NCBI GenBank assembly: GCA_003164955.1
Contig: PLRW01000349.1
Span: 2,153 to 47,764, forward strand
DNA: 45,612 nucleotides
From: Actinomycetota bacterium
GTDB lineage: Bacteria; Actinomycetota; Actinomycetes; Streptosporangiales; Streptosporangiaceae
Reading direction: 5' to 3'
A program made the position numbers and the translations under genes. The notes beneath the pieces were generated by a model that saw only the letters and a list, made by a program, of their open reading frames with translations, had not been told where the DNA came from and did no database searches. Numbering within the stretch: position 1 is the stretch's first letter; each line of letters starts with the position of its first letter. Below, piece after piece: positions 1 to 9,854 of the stretch.

Positions 1-1221
1 GCCCGGCTGGATGACGGCGGCAGCAGCGTGCCCGGCAACGGGAAGCGGCACATCGGGCTAGCCCTGCCGGCCCGCGACGCCAGCGAGGTGGCCGCGGTCG
101 CGCTCGGTGCACTGCTCGGCGGGTACGCGTTCCGCCGCTACCGGACGACGGGCGCCTCCCCCGACGCCGCGCTGACCCTGCTGACCAGCGTGAACGGGCC
201 AGAGGCCCAGGCTCTGGCGGACCGGGCGCAGGTGCTCGCCGACGCCGTGACCCTGGTCCGTGACCTGGTCAACACCGGCCCCTCGGACCTGGTCCCGGTC
301 ACGTTCGCGGCCGAGGCGCAGCGGGTCGCCGCCGCCTGCGGACTGGCCATCGACGTACTGGACGAGAACGCGCTCGCGGACGGCGGCTACGGCGGCATCC
401 TCGGCGTCGGCCAGGGTTCGGTGCACCCGCCCCGGCTCGTCCGGCTGGAATACACCCATCCCGGCGCCACCCGGACGCTCGTGCTGGCGGGCAAGGGCAT
501 CACGTTCGACTCCGGCGGCCTGTCGCTCAAGCCGCCGAAGTCAATGGAGTGGATGAAGTCCGACATGGGCGGGGCCGGGGCCGTGCTGGGCGCGATGCAG
601 GCCATTTCGGCGCTCCGGCCCGCGGTCAACGTGATCGGCTATCTGCCGCTGGCGGAGAACATGCCGAGCGGAACCGCGCAGCGCCCGTCTGACGTCCTCA
701 CCATGCACGGCGGCAAGACGGTCGAGGTGCTGAACACCGACGCCGAGGGACGGCTCGTGCTCGCCGACGTGCTGGACCGCTCCGCGGCCGACTCCCCCGA
801 CCTGATTGTCGACATCGCGACACTGACCGGGGCGCAGCTCGTCGCGCTCGGCTCGCGGGTGGCCGGCGTGATGGCCAGCGACGACGCGCTGGCCGCGGGC
901 GTCGCGGCGGCATCGGACCGGGCCGGCGAGGCCGCCTGGGCCATGCCATTGCCGGGCGAACTGCGCAAGGGGCTGGACTCGTCCATCGCCGACCTGGCCA
1001 ACGTTTCGGCCGACCGGGGCGGCGGAATGCTCGTGGCCGGCCTGTTCCTGCGCGAATTCGTCCCGGACGGCGTGCCGTGGGCGCATATCGACATCGCCGG
1101 GCCGTCGTTCAACGAGTCCGACCCGTTCGGGTACACCCCGCGGGGCGGTACCGGCGCGGCGACCAGGGCCCTGGTGCAGATCGCGGAGGACGTCGCGGCG
1201 GGCAGGCTCCCGGCGGAATGA
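1..1221 (+). CDS. pepA: Leucyl aminopeptidase (M17), 5' end outside window
   Basis: Cytosolic dimetal aminopeptidase that removes N-terminal residues from peptides. The reading frame is open to the first base of the window, so the start and part of the N-terminal domain are missing; 406 residues remain of the ~500 usual for the family. A GTG at 28 is only an internal codon. The catalytic domain is clear: GKGITFDSGG supplies the metal/catalytic Lys and Asp, MKSDMGGAGAV a further Asp, and NTDAEGRLVLADVL is the M17 signature with the Asp/Glu metal ligands and catalytic Arg. It lies upstream of lpdA and sucB on the same strand; a pepA-lpdA-sucB order is familiar from actinomycetes. Family call is secure. 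Confidence 0.95.
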   Translation, partial: ARLDDGGSSVPGNGKRHIGLALPARDASEVAAVALGALLGGYAFRRYRTTGASPDAALTLLTSVNGPEAQALADRAQVLADAVTLVRDLVNTGPSDLVPVTFAAEAQRVAAACGLAIDVLDENALADGGYGGILGVGQGSVHPPRLVRLEYTHPGATRTLVLAGKGITFDSGGLSLKPPKSMEWMKSDMGGAGAVLGAMQAISALRPAVNVIGYLPLAENMPSGTAQRPSDVLTMHGGKTVEVLNTDAEGRLVLADVLDRSAADSPDLIVDIATLTGAQLVALGSRVAGVMASDDALAAGVAAASDRAGEAAWAMPLPGELRKGLDSSIADLANVSADRGGGMLVAGLFLREFVPDGVPWAHIDIAGPSFNESDPFGYTPRGGTGAATRALVQIAEDVAAGRLPAE

Positions 1222-1465
1222 ACTCCTGACCGCGCATGCTGTCCGTAACGTTCCGTACCGGGTGGCCGGGCGGCTTATCGCGCTGTGCGCGGGTGCGTAC
1301 CGGCGCGGGCACCTGAGCTTACCTGGCGCGCCAGGGTAGGCCCAGCCCAGGGTGGGCAGACTCACTCCGGAAGGGGCCGGTCAGCGTGCCAGAACTCGCC
1401 TTCGGGCAGTCCCTCCGGGGTGAAATGATGGAAGCAACTTGAGAATGACAGATAGGGAGCGTTCC

Positions 1466-2860
1466 GTGGCAGAGGGCAGCGGCGCCTACGACATCGTCGT
1501 GCTGGGCGGCGGCAGCGGAGGTTACGCGTGCGCACTGCGCGCCGCCGAGCTGGGCAAGCGCGTGGTACTGATCGAGAAGGACAAGGTCGGCGGGACCTGC
1601 CTGCACAAGGGATGTATCCCCACCAAGGCCCTGCTGCACTCCGCCGAGGTCGCCGACCAGGCGCGGGAGAGCGAGTCGTTCGGCGTCCGGTCAACCTTCG
1701 AAGGCATCGACATTTCGGCCGTTCAGGCATACAAGAACAGGGTCGTCGAGCGGCTGTGGAAGGGCCTGCAGTCCACGATCGCCAGCCGGAAGATCGAGAC
1801 CATCGACGGTTATGGGCGGCTCATCTCGCCGACCCAGGTTCAGGTGGGCGACACGGTCTACGAGGGCGAGCACATCGTGCTGGCCACCGGGTCGGTGCCG
1901 AAGAGCCTGCCCGGCCTCGACATCGACGGCGAGCGCGTGATCTCCAGCGACGACGCGCTGCGGTACGGGCGCGTGCCCAGCTCGGTGATCATCCTGGGCG
2001 GCGGCGTCATCGGGGTCGAGTTCGCGAGCGTATGGCGCTCCTTCGGGGCCGAGGTCACGATCGTGGAGATGCTGCCCCAGCTGCTGCCGCTGGAGGACGA
2101 GTCGAGCGCGAAGCTGCTGCAGCGCGCGTTCCGCCGCCGGGGCATCGGCTTCGAGCTGGGCGCCCGGTTCGAGAGCGTCAAGCACACCGACACCGGCGTG
2201 ACCGTGACACTGGCCGGGGGCAAGTCCCTCGATGCGGACCTGCTCCTCGTCGCGGTCGGCCGCGGCCCGGTCTCGGCCGACCTGGGTTACGAGGAAGCCG
2301 GCGTGGAGATGGAGCGGGGCTACGTCAAGGTCGACGAGTACTGCCGGACCAGCGTCCCGACGATCTCCGCGGTCGGGGACCTGATCGCCACCCCGCAGCT
2401 CGCGCACGTCGGCTTCGGCGAAGGCATCATGGTCGCCGAGCGGGTGGCGGGCCTGGACGTCACGCCCATCGACTACGACGGAGTGCCGCGCATCACCTAC
2501 TCCGACCCGGAGGTGGCTTCGGTCGGGATCACCTCGGCGGCGGCGGCGGAACGCGGCATCGAGACCACCGAGTTTTCCTACCCTCTCGGCGGGAACGGCA
2601 AGAGCGTGATCTTGCAGACCCAGGGCGCGGCGAAGGTCATCGCGGTCAAGCGGGAGGACGGCACGCCGGGCGAGGTCCTCGGCGTCCACCTCGTCGGCAG
2701 CCGGGTCGGCGAGCTGATCGCCGAAGGCCAGCTCATCTACAACTGGGATGCCGAGCCATCGGACGTGGCGCAGCTGATCCACCCGCACCCCACCCAGTCG
2801 GAGATCATTGGTGAGGCGATGCTGGCGCTGGCCGGCAAGCCCCTGCACGTCCACGCGTGA
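1466..2860 (+). CDS. lpdA: Dihydrolipoyl dehydrogenase (E3)
   Basis: FAD-dependent E3 that reoxidises dihydrolipoyl groups of 2-oxoacid dehydrogenase complexes with NAD+. Near the N-terminus [20 protein letters not shown] binds FAD, and [15 protein letters not shown] holds the redox-active CxxxxC pair. [17 protein letters not shown] is the NAD-binding motif, and the C-terminal HPHPTQSE carries the catalytic His-Glu pair. The GTG at 1466 is preferred (464 aa) because GGGAG at 1455-1459 lies 6 nt upstream; TTG 1439 and ATG 1445 are possible in frame but have no such site. It stands 61 bp before sucB and is probably co-transcribed with it. Length is normal for the family. Confidence 0.95.
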   Translation: MAEGSGAYDIVVLGGGSGGYACALRAAELGKRVVLIEKDKVGGTCLHKGCIPTKALLHSAEVADQARESESFGVRSTFEGIDISAVQAYKNRVVERLWKGLQSTIASRKIETIDGYGRLISPTQVQVGDTVYEGEHIVLATGSVPKSLPGLDIDGERVISSDDALRYGRVPSSVIILGGGVIGVEFASVWRSFGAEVTIVEMLPQLLPLEDESSAKLLQRAFRRRGIGFELGARFESVKHTDTGVTVTLAGGKSLDADLLLVAVGRGPVSADLGYEEAGVEMERGYVKVDEYCRTSVPTISAVGDLIATPQLAHVGFGEGIMVAERVAGLDVTPIDYDGVPRITYSDPEVASVGITSAAAAERGIETTEFSYPLGGNGKSVILQTQGAAKVIAVKREDGTPGEVLGVHLVGSRVGELIAEGQLIYNWDAEPSDVAQLIHPHPTQSEIIGEAMLALAGKPLHVHA

Positions 2861-2921
2861 GAGTAGAACCCCCCGCACGCTAACGCGCGCGCGTTCGGAC
2901 AACGAAGGAGTCACGGGAACA

Positions 2922-4622
2922 ATGTCGGTCTCGGTATCCATGCCCCAGCTCGGCGAGAGCGTCACCGAGGGCACCGTCACACGCTGGCTGAAGAAGGAGG
3001 GCGAGCGTGTGGAGGCGGATGAGCCGCTTCTTGAGGTGTCCACCGACAAGGTCGATACCGAGATCCCTTCCCCGGCGTCGGGTGTCCTGCGCGACATCGC
3101 GGTCGGCGAGGACGAGACCGTGGAAGTGGGCGCGCAGCTCGCGGTGATCGAGGAGAGCGCGGACGCGCCGGCCGGTGGTTCCGGCGCGGCGGGCGGCTCA
3201 CCGGAGCCCGCAGCCGCGCCCCCGTCCTCCTTCGCGGCCGGGCAGCAGTCCGTCTCCGCACCATCCGCCGATGGCGGGCCCGGCGGAACGGCGGGCAACG
3301 GCTCGGCGGGAAGCCAGGAGGCTCCCCCGGCGCCGTCCGCACCAGCATCGTCACCGCCGGCCCGGCCGTCGGCCCCGCCCCGGCCCGCGCCGCCGTCGTA
3401 CCAGCCGCAGGGCTCGTACGGGTCCTACGGGTCCTACGGCTCCCAGCAGGCCACGCCCCCGCAGGCCCCGTCGGCGCCTGCGCCCAGCGCTCCGCAGCCG
3501 GCCACGGCCTCCGGTCCCGGCGGCCCGGCGGCCCCGCAGGGGTACCAGCAGAGCCAGGACGGCCAGTTCGCGGCGTCCGCCCCGCTGCCCGCCAGCGGCG
3601 ACGGCCCCTACGTGACGCCGCTGGTCCGCAAGCTCGCCGCCGAGCACGGCGTGGACCTCGAGTCCGTGTCCGGCACCGGCGTCGGCGGCCGGATCCGCAA
3701 GCAGGACGTCCTCGACGCGGCCCGCGCCCGGCGTGAGGCCGAGGCGACCCGGCAGGCCCCGGCGCCGGCTGCCCAGGCCCCCGCCCCGGCCCCGGCTGCG
3801 GCCCCGGCTGCGACAGCGCCCGGGGGCGACGGTACGCCCCAGGCGACGGCCCGGGCGGTGCCGTCTGCGCCGTCCCGGCCGGCTATCGTCCCGTCCGCGC
3901 TGCGCGGCACCACCCAGCGGATGTCGCGGCCGCGTCAGGTGATCGCCCAGCGGATGGTCGAGTCCCTGCAGACGTCGGCCCAGCTCACCACGGTGGTCGA
4001 GGCGGACGTGACCGCGATCGCACGGCTTCGCGAGCGGGCCAAGCGGGACTTCGAGGCCCGCGAGGGCGTCAAGCTGAGCTTCCTGCCGTTCTTCGCGATC
4101 GCCGCGGTGGAGGCTCTGAAGATCTACCCCACGGTGAACGCCGTGATCGACGCGGCCAACTCCCAGGTGACCTACCACGACGCCGAGCACCTCGGCGTCG
4201 CGGTGGACACCGAGCGCGGCCTGATGGTGCCGGTCATCCACAACGCCGGTGACCTCAACCTGGGCGGACTGGCCCGCAAGATCGCCGACCTGGCCGCGCG
4301 GACCCGGTCCGGCCAGGTCAGCCCGGACGAGCTGTCCGGTGGCACGTTCACCCTGACCAATACGGGCAGCCGCGGCGCGCTGTTCGACACCCCGATCATC
4401 AACCAGCCGCAGGTGGGCATCCTGGGCACCGGGACGGTCGTCAAGCGTCCCGTGGTCGTCGAGGACCCCGCGCTCGGTGAGGTCATCGCGGTCAGGTCGA
4501 TGGTCTACCTGGCCCTCACCTACGACCACCGCCTGGTCGACGGGGCCGACGCGGCCCGCTTCCTCAGCACGGTCAAGAACCGCCTGGAAGAAGGCAGCTT
4601 CGAAGCCGCACTCGGCCTCTAA
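2922..4622 (+). CDS. sucB: 2-oxoglutarate dehydrogenase E2, dihydrolipoamide succinyltransferase
   Basis: E2 core of the 2-oxoglutarate dehydrogenase complex, 566 aa. One lipoyl domain occupies residues ~1-75 with the lipoylated Lys in STDKVDTE. A very long Ala/Pro/Gln/Ser linker follows (~80-220) and includes a SYG triplet run. The E3/E1-binding domain contains [17 protein letters not shown], and after a second Ala/Pro linker comes the acyltransferase domain ending with [13 protein letters not shown], whose His and Asp are catalytic. ATG 2922 begins the conserved [20 protein letters not shown] at 2905-2910 is 11 nt upstream. A dihydrolipoamide acetyltransferase role is the alternative, since actinobacterial E2 proteins are often named either way. 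It follows its partner enzyme lpdA. Confidence 0.92.
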   Translation: MSVSVSMPQLGESVTEGTVTRWLKKEGERVEADEPLLEVSTDKVDTEIPSPASGVLRDIAVGEDETVEVGAQLAVIEESADAPAGGSGAAGGSPEPAAAPPSSFAAGQQSVSAPSADGGPGGTAGNGSAGSQEAPPAPSAPASSPPARPSAPPRPAPPSYQPQGSYGSYGSYGSQQATPPQAPSAPAPSAPQPATASGPGGPAAPQGYQQSQDGQFAASAPLPASGDGPYVTPLVRKLAAEHGVDLESVSGTGVGGRIRKQDVLDAARARREAEATRQAPAPAAQAPAPAPAAAPAATAPGGDGTPQATARAVPSAPSRPAIVPSALRGTTQRMSRPRQVIAQRMVESLQTSAQLTTVVEADVTAIARLRERAKRDFEAREGVKLSFLPFFAIAAVEALKIYPTVNAVIDAANSQVTYHDAEHLGVAVDTERGLMVPVIHNAGDLNLGGLARKIADLAARTRSGQVSPDELSGGTFTLTNTGSRGALFDTPIINQPQVGILGTGTVVKRPVVVEDPALGEVIAVRSMVYLALTYDHRLVDGADAARFLSTVKNRLEEGSFEAALGL

Positions 4623-4734
4623 GCCGCACCTGCCGCGGTCGCCATACCCGTCGCGGTCGCCTCACCAGCCCCACCCGCCGCGCCGGTTCGGTCGCTGAGA
4701 CCGTCCGGCGCGGCGATCATGGCCGCTCGTTTGT

Positions 4735-4786
4735 ACGTAAAGGCGCCATCACGTGTACGGGGATACACGTGATGGCGCCTTTACGT
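4735..4786. terminator. Perfect 23-bp bidirectional hairpin after sucB
   Basis: Left arm 4735-4757 and right arm 4764-4786 are perfect reverse complements with a 6-nt loop (CGGGGA); pairing extends about five more positions if two G-U pairs are allowed. There is no strong T-run, which is common for actinobacterial terminators. It lies between the convergent ends of sucB (+) and the next gene (-), so a terminator serving both strands is the natural reading. Confidence 0.85.
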
Positions 4787-4816
4787 GTAAAGCCCCGCGG
4801 CCGCGCCTCGTGCCCG

Positions 4817-6292
4817 TTACAGCGGCAGAATCCACCACCGCAGTGTCAGGCGGGCACGGACCCGGGCCGACCGGCCCGTGATGAGCAATTCCACGTCGCC
4901 CGTCTCCGGGCCGAGCGGCGGCAGGATGCTCAGGTTGAGCCTCGTCTCACCGCTGGCGCCCGCCTCGTACCGGCCGGGAACGGCCAGATGCCAGCGCCCG
5001 GCGCTATCCCGCAGCCACCAGGAGAAGCCCATATCGAGTCCGCTGCGGACGGGCACGCCCCGGCCGGGTACGGGCAGGCCGGTCGCCACCACATACAGGA
5101 TGTTCCGGTTCCAGCCGGCGTGCAGCCCGGCCACCGCGAAACGAACGCCGTCGATTTCAGGAAGGGTCACCGCGACCGTCGCCACGGCAGTCAGGGTCCC
5201 CGCGGGCGGCCTGGTGCCGGGACGGATCAGCGGCCGGCCCTTGCCGTCGTAGATACCGAGCACGTCGGCCCAGGGCTGGGGAACGTCTGGGACAGCGTCC
5301 ACCGCGATGCCGTGATCGCCGCGTCCGAGACACTCGCTGAGCGCGGCCAGGTGGCCAGGGAGGGGACTGTGCCGGGAGAGTGCGCCGACCTCGTGGAGCA
5401 GCGTTACTATCTCGCCCAGGTTTTCGATGGCGGGCGGCGGTGGCCCATCGCCGCCCCCGACCAGCAGACGTTCGGCCACCCGGGCGAGCAGGCGCTCACC
5501 GGGCGGGATCAGGTGCGGCTCGGCCACGACCTCCGCCGGGGGCGGGCTGGCGGCAACGTCGATGCGGGTGAGGGCGCCTGTCCCGTCGGCGAACAGCTCC
5601 AGCCACCTCACCCCCGTGCCCGGTGCCGGGCGAAGGTTGAGGAAGCCGTTCCACTCCTCCGGTCCGTGGGAGCCGGTGAAGTACAGCTCGTAGCCGGAGC
5701 CTTGGTCGTCGATGGCGGTAAAGCGGTCAAGGAGGGCGCCGGGCTGGCCGAACGGGTCGGCAGCAAGGTCCGCAGCCGGGTCGGCTGAATGGCGGGTATG
5801 CATGATCATGGTCAGCGTGGTCATCCCGGGCATGACCACGGCCGCCATCAGGTACAGATCGGATGGCATGCCCTCGGCCGGAACCTGGACCAGCCGGCCG
5901 ATGGGCGCCACCCGCAAATCAGCCGGCCCGCCCCCGGTCTGCGCCGCCTTCTCCCGGTGTCCCCTGGTCGGGCGGTATACGTCCCGCGCGAGCGTCCCGG
6001 AGATGGTCCGCGACCGCACGATCAGGGCCTGGGACAGCCCGGCCAAGATGGCGTCCGCTAGCTCCTCATCGATCGCCCCGACTGCGCTCAATGCGTCGGC
6101 GACGTCCTGCACGCCGGCGAGGCTGTCCCGGATCACGGTTTCCGCCGACGGCGGAGCGGCCAGCGGCGGCGGGCGGATGAATCCTTCGTGGTCGCGGTGC
6201 TCGCCGGCGGTGACGTCCAGGCACCCGCTGGCACGGCGCAGGGCGCGTTCACAGAGCAGCCGGAGACCCCGTTCGGCTCGCTCATGATCCAC
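4817..6292 (-). CDS. Uncharacterised actinobacterial protein, 491 aa
   Basis: I do not recognise this family. The protein is soluble, with no signal peptide or membrane segment. The first ~130 residues form a helical, Arg/Ala-rich region; residues ~130-270 contain a hydrophobic stretch (SDLYLMAAVVMPGMTTLTMI) and a Trp-rich part (GPEEWNGFLNLR, GVRWLELF); the C-terminal ~150 residues look like an all-beta immunoglobulin-like domain (GVRFAVAGLHAGWNRNILYV, then FSWWLRDSAGRWHLAVPGRY). Third-position GC is high, which supports coding. GTG 6292 is the only candidate start near the frame opening and has no clear ribosome site. It converges on sucB at the hairpin at 4735-4786. Confidence 0.75.
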   Translation of the reverse strand: MDHERAERGLRLLCERALRRASGCLDVTAGEHRDHEGFIRPPPLAAPPSAETVIRDSLAGVQDVADALSAVGAIDEELADAILAGLSQALIVRSRTISGTLARDVYRPTRGHREKAAQTGGGPADLRVAPIGRLVQVPAEGMPSDLYLMAAVVMPGMTTLTMIMHTRHSADPAADLAADPFGQPGALLDRFTAIDDQGSGYELYFTGSHGPEEWNGFLNLRPAPGTGVRWLELFADGTGALTRIDVAASPPPAEVVAEPHLIPPGERLLARVAERLLVGGGDGPPPPAIENLGEIVTLLHEVGALSRHSPLPGHLAALSECLGRGDHGIAVDAVPDVPQPWADVLGIYDGKGRPLIRPGTRPPAGTLTAVATVAVTLPEIDGVRFAVAGLHAGWNRNILYVVATGLPVPGRGVPVRSGLDMGFSWWLRDSAGRWHLAVPGRYEAGASGETRLNLSILPPLGPETGDVELLITGRSARVRARLTLRWWILPL

Positions 6293-6429
6293 ACCGTCAC
6301 GGTCTCACCATTGCGGCGGTGCCGCCAGCCGGATATCCGCCGGCATGCGCCGGGAACGGGTGCCAGCGCTTCCGCCGAGACGGTGGTATCTGCTCGGTAC
6401 TCCGCGCCCTGATACGTGGCCCGTACGGG

Positions 6430-7425
6430 CTAAACGGTCCCGATGACGCGCTCGGCGTAGGACTCCAGGGTGGCGTCGGCGCCGTCGTGCATCAGGTAGA
6501 CGCTGAAGTGGGACGCGCCGATCTCGCGCAGCTCCTTCAGCCGGTCAATGTGCGCCTCGGGCGGCCCCAGCAGGCAGAAACGGTCCACCACCTCGTCCGG
6601 GACGAACGTCGTGGACGGGTTGCCGGCCTTGCCATGGTGGGAGTAGTCGTAGCCCTCCCGGGCCTTGATGTAGTCGGTCAGCGCGCGCGGGATCATCTCC
6701 CCCGAGTCCCCGTACCGGGCCACCAGGTCCGCGACGTGGTTGCCGACCATACCGCCGAACCAGCGGGTCTGCTCGCGCATGTGCGTCAGGTCGGTGCCGG
6801 TGTACGCCGGGGCCGCGATGCAGATGGTCACGTCGTCCGGGTCCCGGCCCGCCTCGGCGGCGGCGGCGCGGACGGAACCGATGGTCCAGCGGGCGATGTC
6901 GGGGTCGGCGCACTGCAGGATGAAGCCGTCGGCCTCCGCGCCGCACATCCGCAGCGCCTTCGGCCCGTAGCCGGCCATCCAGATCTCGAGCCGGCCGTTG
7001 CGCACCCACGGGATGCGGACCGGGGTGCCGTCCATGTCCACCGAACGCCCCTCGGCCAGGTCCCGGATGTCCCGCATGGCCCGGGAGAGCACCGCCAGGG
7101 ATGCCGGGCGCCGGCCCAGCACGCGCAGGGCGGAGTCCCCGCGCCCGATGCCGCATACGGTCCGGTTCCCGAACGTGTCGTTGAGCGTGGCGAACAGCGA
7201 CGCGGTCACCGAAGGGTCCCGGGACAGCGGGTTGGTGACGAGCGGGCCGACCATGACCCGCGAGGTCTGCGCCAGGATCTGGGCGTAGACGACGAACGGC
7301 TCCTGCCACAGCACGTGCGAGTCGAACGTCCACACGTGGCTGTAGCCGCTGTCGTCGGCCCGCCGGGCCAGCTCGATGACGCGCCGCGCCGGCGGGTCGT
7401 TCTGCAGGACGAGGCCGATGTCCAT
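6430..7425 (-). CDS. F420-dependent LLM-class oxidoreductase
   Basis: Luciferase-like (TIM-barrel) oxidoreductase of 331 aa, resembling the subgroup found beside dihydropyrimidinase genes in actinobacteria. Motifs typical of F420/FMN LLM enzymes are present: WTFDSHVLWQEPFVVYAQIL near the N-terminus, MVGPLVTNPLSRDP, FGNRTVCGIGRGDSA and LEIWMAGYGPKALRMCG. ATG 7425 is chosen because GGAGGG lies 7 nt upstream and MDIGLVLQ is the usual family start; the frame is open further upstream but that part looks non-coding. It is the last gene of the run deoC, ureidopropionase, dihydropyrimidinase, LLM enzyme, so a redox step in pyrimidine or hydantoin breakdown is plausible. Cofactor assignment is from family likeness only. 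Confidence 0.85.
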   Translation of the reverse strand: MDIGLVLQNDPPARRVIELARRADDSGYSHVWTFDSHVLWQEPFVVYAQILAQTSRVMVGPLVTNPLSRDPSVTASLFATLNDTFGNRTVCGIGRGDSALRVLGRRPASLAVLSRAMRDIRDLAEGRSVDMDGTPVRIPWVRNGRLEIWMAGYGPKALRMCGAEADGFILQCADPDIARWTIGSVRAAAAEAGRDPDDVTICIAAPAYTGTDLTHMREQTRWFGGMVGNHVADLVARYGDSGEMIPRALTDYIKAREGYDYSHHGKAGNPSTTFVPDEVVDRFCLLGPPEAHIDRLKELREIGASHFSVYLMHDGADATLESYAERVIGTV

Positions 7426-7475
7426 CTGCGCTCCCTCCGGGGGATAGCTGCCCCAATACTGCTCCGTGGGGATAG

Positions 7476-8873
7476 TTATCCCAGGTACTGGCAGGTGCCG
7501 CGGGGCAGGAACCGGCCCCGGCCCGGCTGGCCATGCCATTCGCCGTTCTCCAGGATGATCTCTCCGCGGGACATCACGGTGGTCACCTGGCCCTGCACCT
7601 CGCGGCCCTCGTAGGCGGAGTAGTCCACCGCCATGTGGTGCGAGGAGGCGGACAGCACGTGCCGGGCCGCCGGGTCGTACAGCACGATGTCGGCATCCGA
7701 GCCGGGGGCGACCGTGCCCTTGCGCGGGTACAGGCCGAACATCCGGGCCGGGGTCGTCGAGTTGACCTCGACCCACCGGGCCGGGGACAGCTCACCGTCG
7801 ACGACGCCCTGGTGCAGGAGGTCGATGCGGTGCTCGATGCCGGGGATACCGTTCGGGATCTTGGAGAAATCGCCCCGGCCCAGTTCCTTCTGCTCCTTGA
7901 AGCAGAAGGGGCAGTGGTCGGTGGACACCACGGACAGGTCATTGGTGCGCAGACCGCGCCACATGTGCGCCCAGTGATCCTTGGTGCGCACCGGCGGGGA
8001 GGCGACGTACTTGGCGCCCTCGAACCCGGGGGCGTCCAGGTCGTCCTGGGACAGGTACAGGTACTGCGGGCAGGTCTCGGCGAAGACCGGCGCACCGCGG
8101 TCGCGGGCCTCGGTGACGGCGTCCAGGGCCTGCCGGGCCGACAGGTGCACGATGTACAGCGGCGCGCCCGCGACCTGGGCCAGCCGGATCGCGCGCGATG
8201 TGGCCTCACCTTCGAGGTCCGGCGGCCGGGTGCGACCGTGCCAGCCGGGATCGGTGTGGCCGGCCTCCAGGGCCTGCGCGACGAGCGCGTCGATCGCGAT
8301 GCCGTTCTCCGCGTGCATCATGATCGTGGCGCCGTTGCCGGCCGCCTTCTGCATGGCCAGGAGGATCTCGGCGTCGGTCGCGTAGAACACGCCCGGGTAG
8401 GCCATGAACATCTTGAAGCTGGTGACGCCCTCCCCCACGAGGACGTCCATCTCCTTGAGCGTCTGGGCGTTCACGTCCGAGACGATCATGTGGAAGCCGT
8501 AGTCGATGCTGGCCTTGCCGCTCGCCTTGCCGTGCCAGGTGTCCAGCGTCTCCTGCAGGGAGGCGCCCTTCTTCTGCACGGCGAAGTCGACGATCGTCGT
8601 GGTCCCGCCCCACGCGGCCGCGCGGGTGCCGGTCTCGAAGTCGTCGGAGGAGAACGTCCCGCCGAACGGCATCTCCAGATGGGTGTGCACGTCGATGCCG
8701 CCCGGCATGACGTACCGGCCGGACGCGTCCAGGGTCCGGTCCACCGTGCCGCTCAGCGCGGCGGTGTGCGCGGGATCCAGGAGCGCGGCCACGGTCTCCC
8801 CGTCGACCAGCACGTCGGCGGGGAGCGTCCCGGTCGCGGTGACCACGGTGCCGCCGCGGATGAGAGTGCGCAC
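7476..8873 (-). CDS. hydA: Dihydropyrimidinase / D-hydantoinase
   Basis: Binuclear-zinc amidohydrolase, 465 aa, that opens dihydrouracil/dihydrothymine to N-carbamoyl-beta-amino acids. All metal-site residues are visible: H63 and H65 in DVHTHLEMPFGG, the carboxylated Lys154 in SFKMFMAYPG, H187 in MMHAENG, H243 in IVHLSAR and D319 in VSTDHCPF. GTG 8873 is the start because AAGGAG lies 7 nt upstream and the protein begins with the family-typical RTLIRGGTVV. It is followed by the LLM oxidoreductase (50-bp gap) and preceded by beta-ureidopropionase, which would hydrolyse its product: a reductive pyrimidine degradation pathway. D-hydantoinase activity is the other common name for this fold. Confidence 0.93.
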   Translation of the reverse strand: MRTLIRGGTVVTATGTLPADVLVDGETVAALLDPAHTAALSGTVDRTLDASGRYVMPGGIDVHTHLEMPFGGTFSSDDFETGTRAAAWGGTTTIVDFAVQKKGASLQETLDTWHGKASGKASIDYGFHMIVSDVNAQTLKEMDVLVGEGVTSFKMFMAYPGVFYATDAEILLAMQKAAGNGATIMMHAENGIAIDALVAQALEAGHTDPGWHGRTRPPDLEGEATSRAIRLAQVAGAPLYIVHLSARQALDAVTEARDRGAPVFAETCPQYLYLSQDDLDAPGFEGAKYVASPPVRTKDHWAHMWRGLRTNDLSVVSTDHCPFCFKEQKELGRGDFSKIPNGIPGIEHRIDLLHQGVVDGELSPARWVEVNSTTPARMFGLYPRKGTVAPGSDADIVLYDPAARHVLSASSHHMAVDYSAYEGREVQGQVTTVMSRGEIILENGEWHGQPGRGRFLPRGTCQYLG

Positions 8874-8991
8874 GCTGCGTCTCCTTACAGTCCTTCGTAC
8901 CTGTGATGCCAGTGTGACTGCCGGTTCCGGTAGGGATGATGAGGCCGGTAGGTGGGTTAATTTAATTACGAGGCCCGGTCCCGTGGGTCCG

Positions 8992-9831
8992 CTACGGTTC
9001 GGTGAGCGTGCCGTAGGAGTCCGGGCGGCGGTCACGGTAGAACTGCCACTGGTGGCGGACCTCTTCCAGCAGATCCATGTCGAGGTCGCGGATGAGGACT
9101 TCCTCCTGGCTGTCGGACGCCGTGCCGCCGATGATCTGCCCGCGCGGGTCGGCGAAGTAGGACTGGCCGTAGAAGTCGTCGTCGCCCAGCGGTTCGATGC
9201 CGACGCGGTTGATGGTACCGACGAAGTACTCGTTGGCCACGGCGGCCGACGTCTGCTCCAGCTTCCACAGGTACTCCGACAGCCCGCGACTGGTCGCCGA
9301 CGGGTTGAACACGATCTTCGCCCCGGCCAGGCCGAGCGCGCGCCAGCCCTCGGGAAAGTGCCGCTCGTAGCAGATGTAGACGCCGATCCGGCCCACGGCG
9401 GTGTCGAACACCGGGTAGCCGAGGTTGCCGGGGCGGAAGTAGAACTTCTCCCAGAACCCGGTGACCTGCGGAATGTGGTTCTTGCGGTGCTTACCGAGGT
9501 ACCGGCCGTCGGCGTCGATGACCGCGGCGGTGTTGTAGTAGACACCCTCCTGCTCCCGCTCGTACACGGGAACGACCAGGACCATGTTGTGCTCACGCGC
9601 GACGTCCTGCATGAGCCGCACGGTCGGGCCATCCGGCACGTCCTCGGTCCACCCGTACCACTGCGGGTCCTGCACCTGGCAGAAGTACGGGCCGTAGAAC
9701 AGCTCCTGCAGGCACGCGACCTGTGCGCCCTGGCTGGCCGCATCCCGCAGCGCGGAGACGGCGTTCTTGATCATCGAGCCCTTGTCGCCCGTCCATTTCT
9801 GCTGGATGAGCGCGGCGCGTACGGTCGTCAT
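8992..9831 (-). CDS. Beta-ureidopropionase / N-carbamoyl amidohydrolase (nitrilase superfamily)
   Basis: Carbon-nitrogen hydrolase of 279 aa with the full catalytic triad: E43 in CLQELFYG, K117 in GKHRKNHIPQ and C154 in VYICYERHFPEG. It would convert N-carbamoyl-beta-alanine or the aminoisobutyrate analogue to the beta-amino acid, ammonia and CO2, the step after dihydropyrimidinase encoded next door. ATG 9831 is supported by GGAGGAG 6 nt upstream. The 118-bp gap before hydA includes that gene's own AAGGAG, so the genes are probably co-transcribed but not translationally coupled. Length and spacing of the motifs are typical of the family. Confidence 0.92.
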   Translation of the reverse strand: MTTVRAALIQQKWTGDKGSMIKNAVSALRDAASQGAQVACLQELFYGPYFCQVQDPQWYGWTEDVPDGPTVRLMQDVAREHNMVLVVPVYEREQEGVYYNTAAVIDADGRYLGKHRKNHIPQVTGFWEKFYFRPGNLGYPVFDTAVGRIGVYICYERHFPEGWRALGLAGAKIVFNPSATSRGLSEYLWKLEQTSAAVANEYFVGTINRVGIEPLGDDDFYGQSYFADPRGQIIGGTASDSQEEVLIRDLDMDLLEEVRHQWQFYRDRRPDSYGTLTEP

Positions 9832-9854
9832 GGCGGTCTCCTCCCGGTGGTGGG

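Noticed and set aside
1691..3298. Long minus-strand open frame (~535 codons) antisense to lpdA and sucB
   Set aside because: It is complementary to two certain genes and reads as Arg/Asp/Gly-rich sequence without motifs, an effect of high third-position GC.
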